13,221 nucleotides of DNA, from NCBI GenBank assembly GCA_030600525.1, contig JAUVLX010000066.1:1-13221 (forward strand), given 5' to 3'. Position numbers and translations under genes: made by a program. The notes below the pieces were generated by a model. It was not told where the DNA came from. It saw nothing but the letters and a program-made list of their open reading frames with translations, and searched no databases. Positions 7,424 to 13,221 of the stretch are shown in pieces. Position 1 is the stretch's first letter. Each line of letters starts with the position of its first letter. The stretch is from Desulfobulbus sp. GTDB taxonomy: Bacteria > Desulfobacterota > Desulfobulbia > Desulfobulbales > Desulfobulbaceae.

Positions 7424-9541
7424 TTACCAGCTTGTCTTTGGATGCAATGGTACAGAAGTCGCAAAACTCATTCTGGCATCTGCAACAACGGGTTCGTTAC
7501 CGAGTTCCCCGACAATGAGCGGATTGATGTCGATTTCATTTATCTGCGGAAAATCTGTAGCCAGCTGACTTATTCGCTGCAAGCAAACGGCAATGGCATT
7601 AAGGTCCATTTCCTTGACACCTCGCTTACCTTTTAACATTTCATACGAACGAGTGGCTTTAAGCATCTGCACCGCTTCTTCTTCGGTAATAGGTGCAAGG
7701 TGAAAAGCTACGTCTTTCATCATTTCCACAAAAATACCACCAAGACCAAACATGAGCATGGGGCCAAACTGAGGATCACGGGTCATACCGATAATCACCT
7801 CCATTCCGCTCTCAGCCATTTTTTCCACATAGATACCTTCAATATGCGCTTCCGGGGCATGTTTTCCAATCCGTAACATCATCAATTCAAAGGCATCTGC
7901 AACGGCCTGGCTGGAGCCGACATTCAACCGCACGCCACCCATATCAGTTTTATGGACAATGTTGGGGGAAACAATTTTCATTGCAACTGGAAAGCCGATA
8001 AATTTTGCAATTTCAACAGCCTGTTCAGGGCTAACAGTTAACCGACCTTCAAGGGTATAAAAACCGTAGGCCTTCAGAATATCTTTGGACTTTATTTCAC
8101 CCAGATGCAACCTGCCGGTTCGCTGCCTTCTGGTAATAATCCTTTCAACCCGGCGTCGGTTGACCGGAAACCGCACCACATGGCGAGCAGGGCGATTTCT
8201 CCATGCACCATAGTTATACATTGTCCTCAATGCAGCCACAGCCCTTTCCGGGGTATCATAAAACGGGAGCCTTCCTGCTGCCAGTTCCTTCCTGCTGGGC
8301 ATCATCGCGTCACCGCCAAGAAAGGAGGCCAGCACTGGCTTGCGGAAATCCTGAGTGGCGGCAATAATTCGTGCAGTATCTTTAGGATGTTTCAAGTACT
8401 GTGGAGCAAGTATAAAAAGAATAGCATCTACATTTTTATCTTTTTGCGCCTCTGCTAACAGGTTGGCATAATCTTCAGGCTCGGCATCCCCTGAAACATC
8501 AATGGGATTATTCACCTTCCCTGCAGCAGGAATAATATGTTGAATGGTCGTTTTCAGACTACTGCTGATTGTACTGACTTGAAGTCCTTCCTTCTCCACC
8601 GCATCTGCGGCTATGGTTCCCGGCCCCCCAGCATTAGTTATGATAAAAACACGGTTACCTTTTGGGCAGGGCTGCATGGCCAAAGCTGAAGAATAATCAA
8701 ATAACGCCTCAAACGAGTCTGCACGACAAATACCGGCACGTTTAAAGGCTGCCCCATAAGCCGTGTCTTTTCCACTGACCACACCAGTATGAATGGCTGC
8801 AGCCCTTTTCCCAGCAGCTGTTGTCCCTGCTTTCAGGATCACCACTGGTTTTTTGGCACTTGCCGCTTCTGCGGCCTTTACAAAACCATCTCCATCACTG
8901 ATATCCTCCAAATAACCGACAATAACCTTTGTCTGTTCATCTTCGGTCAATGCTTCCAGCACTTCCACTTCGGTTATATCGGCCTTGTTCCCAATGGATA
9001 TTGATTTTGAGACCCCTAACTCCCAGCTCTCCGCAAGGTCCATCATGGCAGTACACAACGCACCTGACTGGGAAAAGATAGCCACGCTTCCAGGTTTAGG
9101 CCCCCGCTTGGAAAAAGACGCATTGAGCTTATTTTCGGTATTGATCATGCCCAGACAGTTCGGCCCCAAGAGGCGAACATGACCCCGCTGACAAATCTGT
9201 ACCAGTTCCTGTTCCAGCTCCCTGCCCTTGGCGCCACTTTCCTTAAAACCGGATGCAACCACGACCACGGCAGTCACCTTCTTGTATACAGCCGATCTTG
9301 CCGAATCTGGGACCTGTTCAGCAGGAACAGCAATGACAGCCATGTCAATACTCTCAGGGTAATCGTTAATTTCTGGATACACCTTGAGCCCCAACAACTC
9401 GCCCCCAGCTTGATTAACCGGGATAATTGGACCCTCAAATCCGCCGTTGACAATATTGCTCAACACCTCATACCCTACCTTTCCGGCAGTTTTAGATGCT
9501 CCAATAACGGCAATTGACTGAGGATAGAATAGTCTTTCCAC
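7424..9541 (-). CDS. ADP-forming acetate--CoA ligase family protein, fused alpha and beta subunits
   Basis: A 705-residue NDP-forming acyl-CoA synthetase, full length for the alpha-beta fused form. It interconverts acetyl-CoA (or another acyl-CoA), ADP and phosphate with the acid, CoA and ATP. The N-terminal CoA-binding domain has FYPQSIAVIGAS (5-16) and LLGPNCLGMINT (124-135). The ligase-CoA domain has FSQSGAL (156-162) and AAAIHTGVVSG (247-257) with the probable phosphohistidine His251. An Arg-rich linker (about 448-477) leads to the ATP-grasp domain with IVHKTDMGGV (528-537), FGLGGIFVEMMKD (598-610) and EIDINPL (669-675). His530 is the likely second relay histidine. Start is GTG; its ribosome site AAGAGG (9553-9548) lies just after the stop codon of the AcuB-like gene, so the two are tightly linked. 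Alternatively it acts on other short-chain acids. Confidence 0.94.
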   Translation of the reverse strand: MERLFYPQSIAVIGASKTAGKVGYEVLSNIVNGGFEGPIIPVNQAGGELLGLKVYPEINDYPESIDMAVIAVPAEQVPDSARSAVYKKVTAVVVVASGFKESGAKGRELEQELVQICQRGHVRLLGPNCLGMINTENKLNASFSKRGPKPGSVAIFSQSGALCTAMMDLAESWELGVSKSISIGNKADITEVEVLEALTEDEQTKVIVGYLEDISDGDGFVKAAEAASAKKPVVILKAGTTAAGKRAAAIHTGVVSGKDTAYGAAFKRAGICRADSFEALFDYSSALAMQPCPKGNRVFIITNAGGPGTIAADAVEKEGLQVSTISSSLKTTIQHIIPAAGKVNNPIDVSGDAEPEDYANLLAEAQKDKNVDAILFILAPQYLKHPKDTARIIAATQDFRKPVLASFLGGDAMMPSRKELAAGRLPFYDTPERAVAALRTMYNYGAWRNRPARHVVRFPVNRRRVERIITRRQRTGRLHLGEIKSKDILKAYGFYTLEGRLTVSPEQAVEIAKFIGFPVAMKIVSPNIVHKTDMGGVRLNVGSSQAVADAFELMMLRIGKHAPEAHIEGIYVEKMAESGMEVIIGMTRDPQFGPMLMFGLGGIFVEMMKDVAFHLAPITEEEAVQMLKATRSYEMLKGKRGVKEMDLNAIAVCLQRISQLATDFPQINEIDINPLIVGELGNEPVVADARMSFATSVPLHPKTSW

Positions 9542-9553
9542 GACAGACCTCTT

Positions 9554-10204
9554 TTAGAGTTTAGGGACATGAACGGTGAAACCGGCTGCTTCTATAGCCT
9601 TGTGCACGGCACGGATGTTATAAGTGTTTATACGAAGATAAATCATTGGCGGTTCCTGCTCGGTCCCTTTAGATCTGATAAGACGGGTAAAGACGACATG
9701 GGCTTCTTCCATCACCATGACTATTTTACTTAACGCCTCTGTGTCTCCATTATCTTCTATAGACACTAGTGCAGACCCCTTCTCTCCTAGACCAAAAAGA
9801 AAACGATAGGCCTTCATTAAATCCATCGCCGAAAAAATTCCTACCACCTGGCGACTGTCGTTGAGCACAGGAAGTGCTCCGATATTCTCTGATTGAAGAA
9901 GCAGCAAAGCTCGGTCAAGGGTTGACAGACGGTTCAGCGAGAGACAGTCTTCGGACATGACCACCGAAACCAGTGTATTCTTAACCTTTTGTTCAACATT
10001 CTGGCGTTCTTTGCTTCGCGCGACAGTAGACAGGGTTGCAGAACGAAGATCCCGGTCAGTAAGCATGCCTAACAAAACGTTATTGTCGTCAACCACTGGG
10101 ATATGGCGAAATTTATGGGTATTGAGAATCTCGATCGCCTCGGAAACCGTTTGCTCAGGCCCGATGGTCATGGGAGATGGTGTCATATAATAATGGACAA
10201 ACAT
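9554..10204 (-). CDS. AcuB-like protein: paired CBS domains plus ACT-like domain
   Basis: A 216-residue soluble protein. CBS1 spans about 1-57 (RHIPVVDD at 33-40, GMLTDRDLR at 46-54), CBS2 about 76-134 (GALPVLND at 109-116, VGIFSAMDL at 121-129), and residues 143-215 look like an ACT-type beta-alpha-beta fold ending GFTVHVPKL. This order and length match Bacillus AcuB, a poorly understood member of the acetoin/acetate acuABC operon. CBS pairs commonly bind adenine nucleotides (AMP, ADP, ATP, sometimes NAD or SAM), so an energy-charge sensor role is plausible. It lies 22 bases after the deacetylase gene and 12 before the synthetase gene, with a strong ribosome site AGGAGT (10218-10213). The context supports a regulatory role in acetyl-CoA metabolism; ligand and partner are unknown. 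Confidence 0.9.
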   Translation of the reverse strand: MFVHYYMTPSPMTIGPEQTVSEAIEILNTHKFRHIPVVDDNNVLLGMLTDRDLRSATLSTVARSKERQNVEQKVKNTLVSVVMSEDCLSLNRLSTLDRALLLLQSENIGALPVLNDSRQVVGIFSAMDLMKAYRFLFGLGEKGSALVSIEDNGDTEALSKIVMVMEEAHVVFTRLIRSKGTEQEPPMIYLRINTYNIRAVHKAIEAAGFTVHVPKL

Positions 10205-10226
10205 GGTATTATACTCCTGTAATCCT

Positions 10227-11210
10227 TTACAAACCTAGGTTATTTTCCTGCCGATATCTGACAATTCCCTGAAGAAATAAAGCGGTACAACTCCCTAATC
10301 TCTCTATATTGTAGCCACCTTCCAGCAAAGATAGCAATCTCCCCTGGGTAAAATTGTGGGCTAACTCTGCTACAAACATTCCCAATTCCGTGTATATCTC
10401 GGTTGAAAAAGCAAGACCGGACATATCATCGTCAACATGAGCATCAAATCCTGCGCCGACAACAAGGGCCTCTGGTTGAAAACGTTCAATAAAAGAGACA
10501 ATAGGGGCAAAGGTCTCCCTCACCTGCTCATCTCCAGCTCCGGGCAGCAGCGGTAAATTGAGTAAGGTTCCCTTCCCCGGTCCAAGCCCAGTCTCTTCCG
10601 GCCATCCTGTTCCTGGATAACTAAAACTGGGATGTTCATGGATAGAAATATATGCAGCATCTGGATCTTCTTCAAAAGCAGTCTGGATGCCGTTACCGTG
10701 ATGGGCATCAAAGTCAATAATACATATCCGCTTACGGTGATATTGCTCCTGCCAGTAGCGGGCAGCAATGACACAGTTGTTGAAAAAACAAAATCCAAAA
10801 GGCATATTGGGTTCTGCATGGTGACCGGGAGGCCTGCTCAATCCGAAAACGACTGTATCCCTGTCTGCCTCAACCGTGTCTACCCCAACAAGTCCAGCTC
10901 CAGCAGAAAGGGTTGCAATGTCATAGGATTCATACCCCACCTGATTATCAGGATGGTCGATATAGGTTTTACCCCTTAACACAGCCTCCTCAAAACGAAA
11001 CAACCAATCTTCGGTATGAAAGACGAGTAATTGTGAACGTGTAGCAGACTTGGCCGATACCCTACTTAAAAGAGGACGTAAAGGACTCTCCTGTAGGGCA
11101 TCTTCGATGACCTGTAACCTTTCAGGTATTTCAGGGTGTTCCCCACCGCCGGTATCATGCTTACTGTAAGCTGGGTCACTAATAATAGTGACAGAAATGT
11201 CATTTCCCAT
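10227..11210 (-). CDS. Histone deacetylase family protein (AcuC-like context)
   Basis: A 327-residue zinc amidohydrolase of the arginase/deacetylase fold. Key residues are intact: HPEIPERL (25-32), RPPGHHAEP (126-134) with the His130-His131 pair, GFCFFNN (139-145), DFDAHHGNG (166-174) and GFDAH (254-258) supplying the zinc ligands Asp168, His170 and Asp256, and LEGGYN (296-301) with catalytic-type Tyr300. Known bacterial roles are protein lysine deacetylation (AcuC on acetyl-CoA synthetase) and acetylpolyamine hydrolysis. The motifs look closer to the class II/acetylpolyamine-amidohydrolase side than to AcuC itself, so orthology is uncertain. It is the first gene of the minus-strand run, with the AcuB-like gene 22 bases downstream, which favours protein deacetylation. 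No Shine-Dalgarno is visible just before the ATG (11210). Confidence 0.93.
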   Translation of the reverse strand: MGNDISVTIISDPAYSKHDTGGGEHPEIPERLQVIEDALQESPLRPLLSRVSAKSATRSQLLVFHTEDWLFRFEEAVLRGKTYIDHPDNQVGYESYDIATLSAGAGLVGVDTVEADRDTVVFGLSRPPGHHAEPNMPFGFCFFNNCVIAARYWQEQYHRKRICIIDFDAHHGNGIQTAFEEDPDAAYISIHEHPSFSYPGTGWPEETGLGPGKGTLLNLPLLPGAGDEQVRETFAPIVSFIERFQPEALVVGAGFDAHVDDDMSGLAFSTEIYTELGMFVAELAHNFTQGRLLSLLEGGYNIERLGSCTALFLQGIVRYRQENNLGL

Positions 11211-11279
11211 ATGGTTAATTGTTTGTTAATATCCTAAATCATTTTACTTGAAGAAAACAAGATGAGACTTTTGCTTAAA

Positions 11280-11307
11280 ATTATATTATTACCGCAACCT
11301 CTGCAAA
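11280..11307 (-). promoter_or_regulatory. Putative promoter for the deacetylase-led gene run
   Basis: On the minus strand TTTGCA (11307-11302, four of six matches to the -35 consensus) and a perfect TATAAT (11285-11280) are 16 bases apart. The -10 lies about 70 bases before the deacetylase ATG, in the 128-base divergent gap shared with the thioredoxin-fold gene. This is judged by eye only; no operator was recognised. Confidence 0.35.
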
Positions 11308-11338
11308 GTACAAATGATTCTTTGAACACTCGATTGAA

Positions 11339-11602
11339 ATGACACAGAAAAAAATACGCGTTCACCTTTTTAAGTCCACCCTTTGCCCCAGGTGTCGTCA
11401 CACTGAAAAGCTCCTTAACCAAATTGCTGACCAACGAACAGACCTGGAAATTTACCTGGTTGATGTTGTGCGTCATCCCCTGTTGAGTTTACAAAACAGA
11501 GTTTTCATGATCCCGACCCTTATCATGGACAACAATGAACGGTTGTCTGGCCTTTTCATTACCGAGAAACAACTTCGTTCCTTCCTGCCAGAAAGCACAT
11601 AA
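11339..11602 (+). CDS. Small thioredoxin/glutaredoxin-fold protein with a CPRC motif
   Basis: An 87-residue protein with a minimal thioredoxin fold. A first beta strand (IRVHLF, 6-11) leads to the redox-type motif CPRC (16-19), followed by the helix RHTEKLLNQIA, a second strand EIYLVDVV (37-44), and the expected cis-proline in MIPTL (57-61) before the last strands. The size resembles bacterial glutaredoxin-like or thioredoxin-like proteins of the cytoplasm. There is no signal peptide. CPRC is neither the thioredoxin CGPC nor the glutaredoxin CPYC. The gene is divergent from the deacetylase and converges on the TPR gene with 29 bases between. The ribosome site is weak. The two cysteines suggest disulfide exchange, but partner and direction are unknown. 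Confidence 0.8.
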   Translation: MTQKKIRVHLFKSTLCPRCRHTEKLLNQIADQRTDLEIYLVDVVRHPLLSLQNRVFMIPTLIMDNNERLSGLFITEKQLRSFLPEST

Positions 11603-11631
11603 TATGTCAAAAACAATAAAGACTTTCGTTT

Positions 11632-12429
11632 CTACTGTTTTAACTCGGCAGCCCTCTCTGGCGGAAACATGCGGTCTATCATCGATCGTTTGTTTACCGG
11701 CTGGTTTAACAATACATTAAGGTTGTCCTTGGCAGTATAGTTCCGGTCCCACAATTCTATTGCCTTTTCATAACATTTTTTCGATGTTTCCAGGTTTCCC
11801 TTGTATCGCTCAATCACGCCGAGGTTTGTATAGGTAACCGACAGTCTGCGTTTAGTTTCCAGCTGGGCCAACATAATGTCATCCACTCTTTTCTGGATTA
11901 CATTTTCCACATTAACATCCTCTAACGCAGGGTCACCGAGGGTAAAAGTCGGACGCACCCGCTGCTCGACTTCATCACGAGTCAGCTTGCCCATATCACT
12001 TAGCCATTGTTCATACAGCCCTATGGCCTGGCGGGTGTAGGTTTCGGCAATATCAAGCGTTTCAAGCATGGTAATACGATTGACTTTCACCTCGTTCAAC
12101 AGATCGGTCTCCAACTTGACCAAATGGACGGAAGCCTTGTTATTGAGAACCACACCTCGTTCAAAAGAATGCTCATATCCTTCAGTGTTCCGGTAAATAA
12201 GGTCCATGGCCTTTAAAATGCTTAAAGCCATTCCATACTGGTCACTTTCAATCCCTTTTTCATACTGCAGCAGCAGTTCATTGGCCTCCCTTACCCGTGG
12301 ATCTGCTGCGCTGTTTATCCGTCCGTAATAAAAGACAGCGTACACAAGTATAAAGATCACAATGAGCAGGGTACTCAACAAGACCTTAACAATGCCTGAT
12401 TGTCGCTGAAAAGCAGTAAATAATTTCAT
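11632..12429 (-). CDS. Membrane-anchored TPR-repeat protein of unknown function
   Basis: A 265-residue protein with a short basic N-terminus, one hydrophobic segment (about 15-35) and a long helical remainder probably outside the cytoplasm. At least one clear tetratricopeptide unit lies near 196-229 (YTNLGVIERYKGN, CYEKAIELWDRN); the helices from about 45-145 are TPR-like but degenerate. Such proteins usually scaffold protein complexes, and I cannot name a family. The ATG at 12429 starts five bases after the T-run of the symporter terminator and has no clear Shine-Dalgarno (GATAA only). The next plausible starts would break the membrane segment, so I keep this one. It may depend on terminator read-through or on a promoter lying over the hairpin. 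Confidence 0.75.
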   Translation of the reverse strand: MKLFTAFQRQSGIVKVLLSTLLIVIFILVYAVFYYGRINSAADPRVREANELLLQYEKGIESDQYGMALSILKAMDLIYRNTEGYEHSFERGVVLNNKASVHLVKLETDLLNEVKVNRITMLETLDIAETYTRQAIGLYEQWLSDMGKLTRDEVEQRVRPTFTLGDPALEDVNVENVIQKRVDDIMLAQLETKRRLSVTYTNLGVIERYKGNLETSKKCYEKAIELWDRNYTAKDNLNVLLNQPVNKRSMIDRMFPPERAAELKQ

Positions 12430-12434
12430 TTATC

Positions 12435-12473
12435 AAAAAAAAAAGCCTCTACTGCAATATATGCAGTAGAGGC
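12435..12473 (-). terminator. Intrinsic terminator of the symporter gene
   Basis: A 12-bp perfect stem, GCCTCTACTGCA (12445-12456) with TGCAGTAGAGGC (12462-12473), closes a 5-base loop. On the minus strand it is followed by ten consecutive T residues (12444-12435). It lies 26 bases after the symporter stop. The plus-strand side has no T-run, so it works in one direction only. Confidence 0.96.
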
Positions 12474-12492
12474 GAATAGAAGTTATCTCATA

Positions 12493-12509
12493 TGTGAATT
12501 TATTTCACA
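12493..12509. repeat. Small inverted repeat over the symporter stop codon
   Basis: TGTGAA (12493-12498) and TTCACA (12504-12509) are perfect reverse complements around a 5-base AT core. The symporter stop codon (12502-12500) lies in that core. The half-sites resemble CRP boxes, but the core spacing between TGTGA and TCACA is 7 rather than 6. It could equally be a minor RNA hairpin. Confidence 0.45.
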
Positions 12510-13221
12510 CCGTGAACTGTTTCTGCAAGATGCTTCTGTACCTCTAGAGGAGGAGGATCAGTCATCAAAGAAGCAACTATATTAGCCGCTACAGCCAGAG
12601 GACCCGCAATCCAGGCATAATACCATGGATTAAGCCAGTAGTTCATGAAGTCTTTTCCCGGTAGGCTAACGCCATACTTGCCAGCGATAAAGTAAACAAT
12701 AACAACCAAAGAAATAAAAGTTCCTGTACTCAAACTGGCAATGCCGCCAGCCCTGTTGGAACGGCTCCACCAAATACCGACAAGAAACAGTGGGAACATG
12801 GTACAGCCAGCAAGTGAAAAGGCTACAGCAACGAGCTGGGCAATGAGACCAAGTTTGAGCAATGATACACCTGCAACTCCGATAGCCATGACTATCGTTG
12901 CAAGCTTTACCATTCGCATCTGCTGCTCACCTGTTGCCTGAGGGTTAAAAACACCAAAGTATATATCATGCGAAAACGCTGAAGACCCTGCTACAAGGAG
13001 TCCAGACACCGTTGAAAACGCTGCAGCTACTGCTCCTGCAGCAAGAAAACCGACTATCAACGGATGTACTGAACCGAGTTGGGCCGTATAGACAACAATG
13101 GCATCCTTTGCAAGGGCACCGACTTCAGGGTTGGAAGACAAAATCTTACCAAATGCTGAATAAAGCGGTGCGGTCCAGTAAAGAATACAGATAAAAAACA
13201 AGCCCCAGGTGACAGACCAGC
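12500..13221 (-). CDS. Sodium:solute symporter, acetate-permease (ActP) type, 5' part missing
   Basis: The last 240 or so codons of an SSS-family transporter; the frame is open through the right edge, so the N-terminal half lies outside. About six membrane segments are visible. The segment AAAFSTVSGLLVAGSSAFSHD matches the conserved ActP-type helix with STxxGLLxAxSSxxSHD spacing. QLVAVAFSLAGCTMFPLFLVGIWW and the following Gly-rich helix also fit the acetate-permease branch. These proteins import acetate or related monocarboxylates with sodium across the inner membrane. An apparent TTG start at 13201 is spurious, because coding continues upstream as WSVTWGL. The gene ends in a strong terminator. 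Nearby acetate enzymes favour acetate as substrate, but that is inference. Confidence 0.9.
   Translation of the reverse strand, partial: WSVTWGLFFICILYWTAPLYSAFGKILSSNPEVGALAKDAIVVYTAQLGSVHPLIVGFLAAGAVAAAFSTVSGLLVAGSSAFSHDIYFGVFNPQATGEQQMRMVKLATIVMAIGVAGVSLLKLGLIAQLVAVAFSLAGCTMFPLFLVGIWWSRSNRAGGIASLSTGTFISLVVIVYFIAGKYGVSLPGKDFMNYWLNPWYYAWIAGPLAVAANIVASLMTDPPPLEVQKHLAETVHGVK

Noticed and set aside
11597..11607. Palindrome ACATAATATGT at the end of the thioredoxin-fold gene
   Set aside because: Too short and AT-rich for a terminator and partly inside the stop codon region; expected by chance.
13199..13201. TTG as the start of the symporter
   Set aside because: The frame stays open to the right edge and encodes more membrane-type sequence, so the gene is truncated by the window.

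Overview
The window is ordinary chromosomal DNA from a Gram-negative bacterium. The gene set suggests Desulfobacterota, perhaps a Desulfobulbales-type sulfate or sulfur metaboliser. The grounds are moderate GC, an ADP-forming acetyl-CoA synthetase beside an acetyl-CoA hydrolase/transferase, a DUF374-type acyltransferase and a CbiA-type amidase. This placement is inference from gene content. No RNA gene, insertion sequence, prophage or CRISPR array was seen.

Layout. Positions 1-70 may hold the start of a minus-strand gene that leaves the left edge. About 500 bases without a recognisable gene follow, then a small plus-strand DksA/TraR-type zinc-finger gene (573-914). A 250-base stretch rich in inverted repeats separates it from a long run of seven minus-strand genes. 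In transcription order these are a histone-deacetylase-family gene, an AcuB-like CBS/ACT gene, a fused-subunit ADP-forming acyl-CoA synthetase, a CoA-transferase/hydrolase with a C-terminal GNAT acetyltransferase domain, uvrB, a DUF374 acyltransferase and cbiA. Upstream and divergent is a small thioredoxin-fold gene (11339-11602). It converges on a membrane-anchored TPR gene (minus). The 3' part of an acetate-type sodium:solute symporter (minus) closes the window and ends in a textbook intrinsic terminator.

The most interesting part is 5480-11210. Bacillus acuABC encodes a GNAT acetyltransferase (AcuA), a CBS/ACT protein (AcuB) and a deacetylase (AcuC) that control acetyl-CoA synthetase by lysine acetylation. 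Here the same three activities surround two acetate/acetyl-CoA enzymes. The synthetase is the ADP-forming type, and the acetyltransferase domain is fused to the CoA-transferase. That GNAT domain resembles the one at the C-terminus of Pka/PatZ-type protein acetyltransferases. The cluster therefore looks like a rearranged acetyl-CoA control module, with a probable acetate symporter nearby. uvrB, the acyltransferase and cbiA follow on the same strand and may be co-transcribed, but they have no evident functional link to the module.
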